64,000 bases of DNA from the NCBI GenBank assembly GCA_963701675.1, contig OY969623.1, positions 8,308,001-8,372,000 of the forward strand. Reading direction: 5' to 3'. Position 1 is the first letter of the stretch. Every line of letters begins with the position of its first letter. The notes under the pieces are model-generated. The model was not told the DNA's origin, made no database searches, and saw only the letters and a program-made list of their open reading frames with translations. The stretch comes from G963701675 sp963701675. Its GTDB lineage: Bacteria; Planctomycetota; Planctomycetia; Gemmatales; Gemmataceae. The position numbers and the translations under genes were made by a program. Shown piece by piece: positions 53,945 through 63,722 of the stretch.

Positions 53945-55894
53945 TTAGGCGGCGCCTGAAACGCCGGCCGGCGTTTCGGGAGCGTATACGCCGTCCGTCG
54001 GCTTTCCGTCCTGCACGCTCTGGTTGGATTTGAGGAGTTGATCGATTTCTTCACGATGCAACTCTTCACGCTGCAAAAGTGCTTCGGCAAGGCGATCCAA
54101 ATCCGCACGGTTGTCGCGAAGAAGTTGGTACGCGTGTTCGTCGGCCTCGCGAAGGAGTTTTTGAACTTCTTCGTCAATGATGTGCGCGGTGCCTTCGCTG
54201 AAATCGCGCGGCTCTTGAATTTCTTTGCCCAGGAAGATGTGCTCCTCGCCGATTCGGAAGGACATCGGGCCCAGTCGATCACTCATTCCCCAATGCGTCA
54301 CCATGTAGCGTGCCAAGCGAGTGGCTTTCTTGAGATCGGATTCGGCCCCGGCGTAGGCCTGATCGTAGACGAGGCGATCCGCCGCCCGACCGCCCATGGC
54401 GTTCACTAATTGAGTCTTGAAATAGTCCATGCCGTGGTGGTAGCGCTCTTCTTCCGGAACGTTGATGTTCACGCCAAGAGATTGTCCGCGCGGGATGATG
54501 GAGACCTTGAGCGGCCGATCCGAGCCCGGCATGAGCCAGGTCACCAACGCATGGCCTGCCTCGTGATAAGCCGTGCGGCGCTTGTCTTCTGCACCTAGGA
54601 CTTCCTCACGCTTCGGGCCGATCAGAATACGATCCGCGGCGCGTTCAAAATCGTTGCGATCGATTTTGTTTTTGCCTTCACGAGTTGCGATGAGCGCAGC
54701 CTCATTCGCTAGGTTGCGCAGATCGGCGCCCGTCATACCGATCATCTTGCGCGCGATGGTTTCCAGATTGACATCGTCGGCAAGCGGCTTTGTGCGCGTG
54801 TGCACTTTGAGTATTGCCAGCCGTCCTTGCCAGGTCGGGCGGTCGATAGTCACGTGGCGGTCGAATCGGCCGGGCCGCAGCAGCGCGGAATCGAGTACGT
54901 CGGGACGATTGGTCGCCGCGATCACGATGACCATTTCGGTCGGTTGAAAGCCATCCATTTCGCTGAGAATCTGGTTGAGTGTCTGTTCCCGTTCATCGGA
55001 CCCACCGCCGACGCCGGCGCCGCGCATTCGGCCGACGGCGTCTATTTCATCGATGAACAACAGACATGGCGCATTCTCTTTCGCCGTCTTGAACATGTCG
55101 CGGACTCGGCTGGCGCCAACACCGACGAACATTTGGATGAATTCGCTTCCGCTGATGGAGAAGAACGGCACGCCGGCTTCGCCGGCGACGGCACGTGCCA
55201 ATAAAGTCTTACCCGTTCCCGGCGGGCCTACCAACAACACACCTTTGGGGACTTGAGCGCCCAGGCGTTGGAACTTTTCCGGACCTCGGAGAAAATCGAC
55301 GATCTCTTGCAACTCGCCTTTGGCGTTTTCCATATCGGCGACGTCTTCGAATGTGACTCGGAGCTTGTTGCGTTCGTAGCGGTGCGCAGGGCTCTTGATG
55401 TAATTGCTGAGGAATCCTCCACCGGCAAGCGGGTCACGGAACCGCGGCAGGATGAAGAGAAAGAAGAAGCCTAAGATGAGCAAAAGCGGAACCAGGATGA
55501 TCATGAGCGAGGGCCAGGTACGCTCCGGCTCCGCCTTATATGGCACCTTTCGTTGGTCAAGTTCCTCTGTGAGCTTGTTCTTATCCTGGGCGATAAGCGT
55601 TGTGAATTCCTTGCTGGTCTTGAGGCGGTCGGCAATCGGTTGAGGGAGCCCCTCAAGTTTCTTGACCTTTCCGTCGACCCGTTTGTCGCCGATAATCGTG
55701 ACTTCCTGGACCGCATCGAGCCGGAGGAGTTCGGTGAACTCGCTTGCCTTGATCGCAGGAGTTCGATCCTCAATCAGGATGATCACCACCACGACGACAA
55801 CCAGAAACGCCAGCCAGACCCAGCCGCCCGGCATGGCCGGCCCCTGACGTCGACGAGGGCCTTTGGAGTTTGAAGGCGGCTGGCGAGACGGCAT
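53945..55894 (-). CDS. ftsH: ATP-dependent zinc metalloprotease FtsH
   Basis: FtsH is a membrane AAA+ protease that degrades misfolded and regulatory proteins. The 649-residue protein has two membrane helices (24-41 and 129-149). It has Walker A GPPGTGKT (223-230), Walker B LLFIDEIDAVG, the second region of homology with ATNRPDVLDSALLRPGRFDR, and the zinc motif HEAGH (444-448). The C-terminal tail ends in a Pro/Gly/Ala stretch. It is transcribed alone, divergent from the small glutaredoxin-like gene. Confidence 0.96.
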   Translation of the reverse strand: MPSRQPPSNSKGPRRRQGPAMPGGWVWLAFLVVVVVVIILIEDRTPAIKASEFTELLRLDAVQEVTIIGDKRVDGKVKKLEGLPQPIADRLKTSKEFTTLIAQDKNKLTEELDQRKVPYKAEPERTWPSLMIILVPLLLILGFFFLFILPRFRDPLAGGGFLSNYIKSPAHRYERNKLRVTFEDVADMENAKGELQEIVDFLRGPEKFQRLGAQVPKGVLLVGPPGTGKTLLARAVAGEAGVPFFSISGSEFIQMFVGVGASRVRDMFKTAKENAPCLLFIDEIDAVGRMRGAGVGGGSDEREQTLNQILSEMDGFQPTEMVIVIAATNRPDVLDSALLRPGRFDRHVTIDRPTWQGRLAILKVHTRTKPLADDVNLETIARKMIGMTGADLRNLANEAALIATREGKNKIDRNDFERAADRILIGPKREEVLGAEDKRRTAYHEAGHALVTWLMPGSDRPLKVSIIPRGQSLGVNINVPEEERYHHGMDYFKTQLVNAMGGRAADRLVYDQAYAGAESDLKKATRLARYMVTHWGMSDRLGPMSFRIGEEHIFLGKEIQEPRDFSEGTAHIIDEEVQKLLREADEHAYQLLRDNRADLDRLAEALLQREELHREEIDQLLKSNQSVQDGKPTDGVYAPETPAGVSGAA

Positions 55895-56032
55895 GAAGTA
55901 TCCTCAGGACCGAGAACGGGCGTTGCGACTGCGTCCATGCAATTCCATTACGCTAGGATAGCAAAAGCGAAAATTCCTGACTACCGAAGTGACCTTCTCG
56001 CGAAATAGGGCCAAAAAAGGAAGCTGCTTGTC

Positions 56033-56323
56033 TTGTTCGACTTCCTACGCCGTTTACGAATGAAGGCGCGTCCGTCATCGAGTGTCCATGTCGTACTGTA
56101 CACTCGGCAAGGATGCCACTTGTGTGACGACGCATTGGCGTGTTTGTGTGCAGAACTCCGTGGAATCCGTTATACGCTTGAGGTGCTTGATATCGATACT
56201 AACCCGGCCTGGCGGGACGCATATACAGATTGCGTGCCTGTCATCGTCATTAACGACAAGGAGCGATTTCGCGGCAAGGTGAACGCGATTTTGCTACGGC
56301 GAATTTTGCACATCGAAGCCTGA
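56033..56323 (+). CDS. glutaredoxin-like (DUF836) small redox protein
   Basis: The 96-residue thioredoxin-fold protein has VVLYTRQGCHLCDDAL with a C28-x2-C31 redox pair, then DIDTNPAWRDAYTDCVPVIVIND, the cis-proline region of glutaredoxin-like DUF836 proteins. The start is uncertain: TTG 56033 has AAAGGAAG upstream at a fair distance, while ATG 56060 would drop nine residues that are not part of the fold. It ends 10 bases before the convergent tex stop. Confidence 0.8.
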   Translation: MFDFLRRLRMKARPSSSVHVVLYTRQGCHLCDDALACLCAELRGIRYTLEVLDIDTNPAWRDAYTDCVPVIVINDKERFRGKVNAILLRRILHIEA

Positions 56324-56333
56324 ACAACCGCGG

Positions 56334-59158
56334 TTAGCTGGACGGCGGCGCTTGATTCGAATCGCCGCTGTCCCGTCCAACGGTAGCTGGCTCGGCCGGT
56401 TCATCATCTTTCGCTTTGAAGAACGCTTCGAGTTCGCCGAAGGTCCTGAGCGGGACGTCGCCTTCCAGGGCGGCCTTCGAAAGCTTGGGTCGAGGCTGCT
56501 GACGGCGCGGCTTCCGCAGCGGCTGGGCGTTGCGCGCTGGAGGGCTTGCCTGAGCCTGCGTGGATGCTTGCTCGCGCTTCGCGACGGGCGTGGGTGTCAG
56601 CGGAGGATATGCCGGCGATGTCGGAGTGGCAACTTGGGCATTCGACCGCCTGGGTGGCGGTCCCTGGCGCCGTCCTCGAGGGGGGCGCTCCGGCCCGTTG
56701 GTCGACCTTCTTCTTGCGGCTTCCGTTCGGGAGGTTTCCGCTCGGTGCCGGGTCGGATCATTGACAGCGACACGCGCCGACGCTCTTGATCGACTTGCAA
56801 CACCCACACGGCAACCACGTCGCCCACCGAAACGAGATCGTAGGGATTCTTGATGTACCGATTCGCCATCTGGCTGATGTGAACCAGGCCGCTGTCCTTC
56901 AAGCCGATGTCCACGAACGCGCCGAAATCCACCACGTTAAGGACCGTGCCTTTCAATTCCATGCCGGGCTTTAGGTCTTCCAGTTTCAAGATGCCCTTCT
57001 TGAACACCGGCAAAGGCAGATCGTCGCGTGGGTCTCGCCCCGGACGGGCCAACGCGTCGAGGATGTCGCGCAACGTCGGCTCCCCAACCGCAAGTCGGCT
57101 GGCGAGTTCCACCGGGGACACGCTCTTGAGTTTGTCGCGGAGAATTGCCGCGGATTCTCTCGAGATCAAGTCCGACGGCGCGTGGCCGAGCTCGCCGAGC
57201 AGTCGCTCTGTAATCGGATAGCTTTCGGGATGAATCCAGGTTTGATCGAGCGGTTGGTCGTTGCCGATGATCTTGAGAAAACCTGCAGCCTGAACGTATC
57301 GGGCAGGGCCGACGCCGGGAATATGTAGTAGCTGTTCGCGGCTGCGGAACGGACCGTGCTGCTTCCGGTAATCCACCAATTCACGAGCGACCATCTGGTT
57401 CAACCCGGACACGTGGCGAAGGAGCGGCACACTCGCGGTATTCAAATCGATGCCCACGTGATTCACGGAGGATTCGATTACCGCGGCGAGTGACTCTTTC
57501 AGATGTTTGGCACGAACATCATGTTGATAAAGGCCAACACCAATGTTCTGGGGATCGATCTTGACCAATTCACTCAGCGGATCCTGCAAGCGACGGCCAA
57601 TGGAGATCGTGCCGCGAAGGGTTGCGTCAAAGTCGGGGAACTCTTCGCGACCAATGGCGCTCGCGGAATAAACGCTGGCCCCGGCTTCATTCACGATCAC
57701 GTACGCCAGCTCCGGGCGAGCCGGCGGAAGTCCGGCGAGATCGGGCGGCGGCTGGGCAGTCGCCGCGACGTGCGACGGCGACGACAATCCACTAGCCGGC
57801 AGAGCGGGAGCAAAAGCGGATACTTCGAACGTGGTCGCCGCAGCCAAAAAGATTGGTTCGTTACCGGGTTGATTCGTTGACGGCGGCTCGGCCAGGGATT
57901 GGACAGTTTCCGCTGCCTGCACACCCGTCTGGCCCTGCTGACCACGGCGTTCCAATTCCGCAATCAGATCGGACACGACCTCTTCCGTTTCACGGCACGC
58001 TGTTCCGTTTCCAATCGCGATCACGCCGATTTGGTGCTTGCGGACGAGTGCTTCCAGGTTATGCTTAGCCTCAGCGGTCTTGTTCTGCGGTGGATGCGGA
58101 AAAATGACACCGTGTTCCAGCAGATTGCCGTGCTCATCGAGTGCGGCAATCTTGCAACCCGTTCGAAAACCCGGATCAATCGCAAGGACCCGGCGGTCAT
58201 GTAGCGGCGGTTGAAGCAATAAACTCCGAAGGTTCCTGGCGAATACCTTAACTGCATGTGCCTCGGCTTCGTCGGCCAATTCACGGCGAATTTCCCGCTC
58301 TAGGCTCGGAAGAATCAACCGGCTCAGGGCATCCTCGGCGATGGTGCGCAAGAAATCCGCGTGTGGATGATCGGTCAACGGCAGCTTCGACATCACTGCG
58401 CTGCGAACTGCGTCGGGGTGCGAGTCCAACCTGACCTTGAGGGCATTCTCTCTCTCGCCGCGGTTGATCGCCATGATCCGATGCGGCGGGATATGTCGTG
58501 CCGATTCGGCGAAGTCGAAGTAATCCTTGTATTCCAGGCCCTTTCCTTCCGGGACGGATTCGCTTTTCGACGATGCCAGTTTTCCGGTTTCCCAAAGCGC
58601 TAGCCGCACGCCGTGGCGTACCTCGGCGGTCTCGGCCAGGAGCTCAGCCAGGATGTGCTGAACGCCCATCCGCACGTCTTCAACGGTATTCAGCGCTTTT
58701 TCGGGGTTCAGCATGGTGCCGAAGATGGAATCCAAGTCAGCCACCGCTGGATCACGGTTCCAGATCGCCAACGCGAGCGGCTCAAGTCCTCGTTCACGGG
58801 CGTCGGTCGCCAGGGTGCGCTTCTTCGGCTTGTAGGGGAGATACAAGTCCTCTAGACGTTTCGGGGTTTCGGCCGCAGCGATCAGGGCGCGGAGTTCGTC
58901 CGTCAGCTTACCCTGGTTCTCAATGCTCTTGAGTATCGTCTGTTTCCGTTCCGCTAGTTGGCGGGCCTGGTGGATTCGGGTTTGAATCTGGCGAATCACA
59001 TCTTCATTGAGGCCGCCGGTCCGTTCCTTGCGGTAGCGCGTAATGAACGGGACGGTATTGCCCTCGTCGAGCAATTGCGCCACGCTCTCGACTTGCATCT
59101 TGCGGATCTGCAGATCCTGTGCGATCCGCGAAAAATCAATGGTCCCTGTCTCGTGCAT
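56334..59158 (-). CDS. tex: Tex family transcription accessory / RNA-binding protein (frameshifted in tail)
   Basis: The Tex-type protein shows the N-terminal helical part (LLDEGNTVPFITRYRKERTGG) and a YqgF-like domain (VLAIDPGFRTGCKIA, VIAIGNGTACRETE, VIVNEAGASVYSAS). Helix-hairpin-helix segments (RSREQLLHIPGVGPARY) and an S1 domain (GTVLNVVDFGAFVDIGLKDSGLVH) follow. A Pro/Ala-rich insert of about 75 residues interrupts the YqgF domain. The tail frame breaks at a run of six C (56680-56685). The conserved ending KLSKAALEGDVPLRTFGEL is in the next frame, stopping at 56334, so one C is probably missing. ATG 59158 is chosen. Corrected length is about 942 residues. Confidence 0.9.
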
Positions 59159-59381
59159 TTGCACCAAACCCGATCGTAAACGGCTGACGGGAGTGAGAAC
59201 GGAACATCGGCATTATGAATCAGATGGCCTAATCTAGAGCGGCGGCGAATAACTGTCAAGCCGGTAAGCGTTAGATTATGAGAACCGTCGAATCGGGTCA
59301 GGCCGCGGTTCCGCCGACCCGCCTATTGCCGTACAATACGCCATAGCGAGGAGTTGCTTTGTTCCTGGTCGGGATCGACCC

Positions 59382-62300
59382 GTGCATATCACTGCCGTCT
59401 GTCCGGTTTGTCATAATCGATATCATTTGAACCCGGAAATGCAGGGCAAACGGACGCGGTGCCAGAACCCGGTCTGCCGCGCCGTTTTCGAAGTGCAAGA
59501 GGCGAATGGCGAAGGCGAGTCTAACGGTGGCACGGACGGGCGCAACCCGCCGGCATCGTCGGTGACTCGCCAGGTCGGCAACGTGAGCGATTTAATTCCA
59601 TTTCTCGAAGCCGAAGCTACCGGCGATCAGCCACCACTCGACGAACCGAAAGTGTCCGATTCGTGGGAAAACGCTCCCCCCGTAAGAAAGGCGCCATCGG
59701 CCCAAAAATCGAGTTGGTCGGACGCTCCGCCGCCGGTGCGTCGAACGGATCGCCCAACGGATGCGACTCCCGATACTGCGAAATCGGGCGAATTGGGCCC
59801 GGCGACGCCCGAAGAAAAGACGTTGCCCGTTGAGATACCAGCGGGCGAATGGGAGGCGCCCCCCATTCGTAAGAAGAACGGCGTTGTAGAAGTTGCCCAG
59901 GCGTTCGCGCCTGCTCCACCGTCTGCGCCGGTGCCAGCCACCCGGCGTCGCGCACCCTTGATGATCACGGTCGTGGTCTTGTTGGTAGCGGGCGGCGCCG
60001 TGGGGATTGTCTATTGGGTCTACGATGCGCTTGCGCAATCCGAGGACGGCCGCTATAAGACGGCGCTCCAGCAATTCAACGATAAGCAGTACACCCGAGC
60101 AGAAAACTCATTTGCCGCCCTTTCCAGCGAGTTTCCGGACAGCGAGCGGCGGGCGGAGTACCAGTTTCGCCATGCCTTGAGTCAATCGCTTCGCCCGGCA
60201 TTCGAACTCGGGAAAGATCCCTTCGAAGCGATGAAGGCGCTAGAACAATTTATTCAAGATAAGTCCGACGACTCTCGGCTGCGCGAGAATGCCAAGCCCA
60301 TCCGCGAAGGGTTCGACCAGATTACCAAGAACCTTGCGTCCGAGGCGCGGCAAGCCCTCACCGCACCCGTCGATATTCCGCGAGCTCGGCAAAAGCTTCA
60401 GCACGCGAAAAAGTCGGCCAAACTCGTCGGCCGATTCGGCAATGGCGCCGATTCGGCCATCGGAGCGGAGTTAACAGAAATCGCACTCGCCATCGACAAA
60501 ACCGAGCGGCGCCAGACAGCCCTCACAAGCTTGAAGCCTCTGGCCGCGACTGCCGAAGGTATTCGTCAAGCCGAGCGCATCATTGCGCAGAACGACCTGC
60601 AAACGGATGCGGAAGCAACCGCCATTTTGAACGAGCTGCGAGACACATTTCGCGGTCAGGTGAGCTATGTGGCGGCGCCGCCGGTCGTCGATCCGCTGCC
60701 CGGCGAGGCCGTCGATCCCGAGCTAATTGTCGTGACGGCCGAAACCGTTGCTCCGACGGGTGATCGGCCGGCGGACGGCGTCTTTTTTGCTTTGGCGCGC
60801 GGAGTTTTGTACGCACTTGCTCAGAAGGATGGTCGATTTCTCTGGGCCACACGCCTCGGCGTGGATACGCCGTTTCTTCCGATAACGGTCCCGGCTAACG
60901 AGACGCTACCCGAAGTTGCACTCGTGTGGTCATCTACGAACTCAGCGCTTGTCGCGAGGGATATCGTTACTGGACGTAAACGTTGGCAGGTCGGGTTCGA
61001 GGCTCAATGCGTAGCGCCGCCTCTCTTAGCCGACCGCCGCCTCTATGTGCCAACGGTGGACGGAAAGGTCCACGAGATCGAAGCGGACAGCGGTCGTCGC
61101 CTGGGGTGGTTTGCTGTCGGATTGCCGTTGCGTGTGTGTGGTGTTCACGAAGAAGGCACCGATCATCTTTACTTTGCTGCTGATAGTCAGTGTGTTTTCG
61201 TGCTCGACACGAAGGAAAAAACCTGTGTACGCGTCATCCAAACCGGTCATCCCAGCGGCTCCTTGCGCGGTCCTCCGATTCTACTCCGACCGGATCGTAC
61301 CGACCCGGTTACCCGCGACGGGATGCACTCCGGTTACATCATTCTTTGCCAAGCGCAAGGCTTGGATAGTATGAGACTGCGCGCGACCCCGATTGCGAGC
61401 AAGAACTCCGCATCGGCGCCGATCTCAGAGGTGACGGTTCGCGGTTGGTCCTGGTTTGAACCGTTCTTTGACGGCGAGAAAATCGTCATGGTGACGGACT
61501 TGGGCACGCTCGGCGTGTTTGGCATCAACCAGCGCGGAAACCAGGACAGTCCAATCTTCGGCATGTTGCCGCAAAACCCAACCCTGCGGCCGCTTGGCCA
61601 AGAGAACCCGGTCCGCTCGCAGCTGGTGTTTGCGCGGGACCGGGAATTCTGGGTCTTGATCGACGGACAGTTACACCAACTCGAATTAGTCATCGAGCGC
61701 GATAAGGGTCTACGATTGGATGAAGTTTGGAAGCACGGAACCCGGCTCGGGTCGCCCTTACACGCCGCCCAAGTTGATGGCTCGGGCGAGCAAGTTTTTG
61801 TCGTAACTCAATCGGTCGACGGTGACGCCTGTTTGGCGACGGCCATTCACATGGGGTCGAACAAGATCGTTTGGCAGCGGCGACTGGGTGTTGCCTGGAA
61901 ACATGAACCGATCAGCCTCAACGGTCGCATTCTGGCACTCGATCAAGCCGCGGCCTTGTATGAATTCGATCCGAATGAGGCGACGGGCGAAGAGGAAGGC
62001 CGGCGAACTCTCGGAAAGTTGTTGGCGGCGCCACCGGAGGCGCGCGGTCGAGACTCTTTCCTCATCGAATCACCCGACGGTAAGGCGGCCTACGTCATCG
62101 CTGCGAACGACGATGGTACGTCGCTGGAAGTTGCTCGCCACGAATCCGGGAAAAATCCGAACATCCAGACCGTGAAACTGCGCAGTCCGCTGAGCGGAAC
62201 TCCGGCGCTGGGACACGATTGGTTGTTGTTGCCGCTGGCTGACGGGAGCCTGTTGCGGCATTCGCTCGACGGCAAACCTGCACGTAGCGGCACCTGGAGG

Positions 62301-62933
62301 ACAGGTCGTGGCGAACGCAATCCGCCTGGTCAGGTGTTGTACCTTGGCTCGGGTGAATACATAACCTCGGACGGGCGTCGTAATCTCACTCGTTGGCGCT
62401 GGAACGTAAACGAAGAATCTCCGAAGGAGGAAGCTCGCACTGAACTAACGGAACCCGTCGTCGGCACATTGGCGCTTCTGCCGCCTGGACTGCCTGGAGG
62501 TGAGCGTTACATCGCAGTGGCCGATACGGCCGGCGTCGTACGAATCCTCCAAGGCAGCGATCTTCGCACCGTCCGAATGTGGAACTTGAAAGGGCAGGTT
62601 ACTGCCGGGCCATACGTGAACCTCAACCACCTGGCGTGTGTAGTCGATCAAAAGAGGCTTGCGTGGATTGAGCCCGAGCAAGAAGGATTTTGGGAGTTCG
62701 TCACGGAGGGCAATGGAATCGTCGGCCGTCCACAGATTGTCGGCGATGCCATCCTGGTGGCAGATCGTGTCGGAACACTGGTCGCCCTAGAGCCGACTTC
62801 GGGAAAGCCAAAAGGACAGGCACAGACACCAACCTCTGCGGCCGTGCCCGCCGCCACGCCTGTCGAGTTTGGTTCTGGAAAAGCTCTCGTGCCCATGACC
62901 GACGGCACGGTGACTATCGTGGAAAACCGTTGA
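59382..62933 (+). CDS. zinc-ribbon, single-helix and PQQ-like propeller protein
   Basis: GTG 59382 starts a 1183-residue protein. Residues 7-36 form a zinc-ribbon of the MJ0042 kind (CPVCHNRY and CQNPVC pairs). A Pro/Ala/Arg-rich linker (about 45-195) follows, then one membrane helix (LMITVVVLLVAGGAVGIVYWVY, split over about 197-218) and a TPR-like stretch (ALQQFNDKQYTRAENSFAAL). A long propeller comes next, with PQQ-like blades (GVFFALARGVLYALAQKDGR, VARDIVTGRKRWQVGFE, LYVPTVDGKVHEIEADSGRR). The zinc part should be cytoplasmic and the propeller outside. No catalytic motif is visible and function is unknown. Confidence 0.85.
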   Translation: MHITAVCPVCHNRYHLNPEMQGKRTRCQNPVCRAVFEVQEANGEGESNGGTDGRNPPASSVTRQVGNVSDLIPFLEAEATGDQPPLDEPKVSDSWENAPPVRKAPSAQKSSWSDAPPPVRRTDRPTDATPDTAKSGELGPATPEEKTLPVEIPAGEWEAPPIRKKNGVVEVAQAFAPAPPSAPVPATRRRAPLMITVVVLLVAGGAVGIVYWVYDALAQSEDGRYKTALQQFNDKQYTRAENSFAALSSEFPDSERRAEYQFRHALSQSLRPAFELGKDPFEAMKALEQFIQDKSDDSRLRENAKPIREGFDQITKNLASEARQALTAPVDIPRARQKLQHAKKSAKLVGRFGNGADSAIGAELTEIALAIDKTERRQTALTSLKPLAATAEGIRQAERIIAQNDLQTDAEATAILNELRDTFRGQVSYVAAPPVVDPLPGEAVDPELIVVTAETVAPTGDRPADGVFFALARGVLYALAQKDGRFLWATRLGVDTPFLPITVPANETLPEVALVWSSTNSALVARDIVTGRKRWQVGFEAQCVAPPLLADRRLYVPTVDGKVHEIEADSGRRLGWFAVGLPLRVCGVHEEGTDHLYFAADSQCVFVLDTKEKTCVRVIQTGHPSGSLRGPPILLRPDRTDPVTRDGMHSGYIILCQAQGLDSMRLRATPIASKNSASAPISEVTVRGWSWFEPFFDGEKIVMVTDLGTLGVFGINQRGNQDSPIFGMLPQNPTLRPLGQENPVRSQLVFARDREFWVLIDGQLHQLELVIERDKGLRLDEVWKHGTRLGSPLHAAQVDGSGEQVFVVTQSVDGDACLATAIHMGSNKIVWQRRLGVAWKHEPISLNGRILALDQAAALYEFDPNEATGEEEGRRTLGKLLAAPPEARGRDSFLIESPDGKAAYVIAANDDGTSLEVARHESGKNPNIQTVKLRSPLSGTPALGHDWLLLPLADGSLLRHSLDGKPARSGTWRTGRGERNPPGQVLYLGSGEYITSDGRRNLTRWRWNVNEESPKEEARTELTEPVVGTLALLPPGLPGGERYIAVADTAGVVRILQGSDLRTVRMWNLKGQVTAGPYVNLNHLACVVDQKRLAWIEPEQEGFWEFVTEGNGIVGRPQIVGDAILVADRVGTLVALEPTSGKPKGQAQTPTSAAVPAATPVEFGSGKALVPMTDGTVTIVENR

Positions 62934-62987
62934 CGAGTGTCGGCGTGAACCGCCTAATACCATGTTGCATTAACAGTGAGGACAAAG

Positions 62988-63674
62988 ATGAAGAAAAGAA
63001 AAATTACTCGTCGTCGTTTCATGGGAACAGCCGCAGCGGCTGCCGCCGGCGGCGCCATTGTGATAAGCGGACGCACCGATGCAGCACCACCGGTTGCGAA
63101 AACCGCTCGCTACTCGGACTACCGTCCACTAATGGATGACGCTAAGGCGGCGCCTCCCGCCGAAGAGCCACTGACTGAAGCAAACATGGAAGGCCCGTTT
63201 TACCGGTCCGGCGCGCCCGCTCGCAGCAAACTCTACGATGACGGCGAACCGGGCCGCGTGCTGGTGGTTTCCGGCACGGTTGTTTCCCGAAACGGTCGAC
63301 CGCTTGCCGATGCCGTTCTCGATCTTTGGCAAGCCACTGACGCCGGACGTTACGACAACGATGACGCTCGGAATCCGCCGGCGAAGGACAAGTTCAAACT
63401 CCGCGGGATCGTGAAGACCGACAAGGACGGGAAATACCAGTTCGAGACGATTTGGCCGGCACCATACGGTATAGGCGGGACGCTGTATCGTCCGGCCCAT
63501 ATCCACGTAAAGCTGCGACACGAAGGCCACAAACCGCTGACAACGCAGCTCTATTTCAAAGGTGACAAGTACAACACCACCGACGGCGCGTACCGAAAGT
63601 CACTGGAGATTGACCCGAAGCCGGAAGGCAAGAAGTTTGTGGCGACGTACAAATTTGTGCTGGGAAAAGCGTGA
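62988..63674 (+). CDS. Tat-exported intradiol ring-cleavage dioxygenase-like protein
   Basis: The 228-residue protein has a twin-arginine signal (TRRRFMGTAAAAAAGGAIV, residues 7-25). The intradiol dioxygenase fold follows, with the iron ligands Tyr122 (AGRYDN), Tyr167, His171 and His173 (LYRPAHIHVK). The set of four ligands is complete, so activity on a catechol-type compound is possible. Secreted members of this family are poorly characterised and the substrate is unknown. ATG 62988 has GAGGA upstream; the GTG at 62976 overlaps it. It is not linked to the aromatic cluster on the left of the window. Confidence 0.88.
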   Translation: MKKRKITRRRFMGTAAAAAAGGAIVISGRTDAAPPVAKTARYSDYRPLMDDAKAAPPAEEPLTEANMEGPFYRSGAPARSKLYDDGEPGRVLVVSGTVVSRNGRPLADAVLDLWQATDAGRYDNDDARNPPAKDKFKLRGIVKTDKDGKYQFETIWPAPYGIGGTLYRPAHIHVKLRHEGHKPLTTQLYFKGDKYNTTDGAYRKSLEIDPKPEGKKFVATYKFVLGKA

Positions 63675-63684
63675 GATTGGACGC

Positions 63685-63712
63685 AAGCCCACGGATTGCA
63701 ATCCGTGGGCTT
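63685..63712. terminator. perfect 28-base palindrome between convergent genes
   Basis: AAGCCCACGGATTG is followed directly by its exact reverse complement. It lies 11 bases after the dioxygenase-like stop and 11 before the convergent rseP stop, a place typical of a bidirectional terminator. There is no U-tract. Confidence 0.6.
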
Positions 63713-63722
63713 AGCTTCTTGA

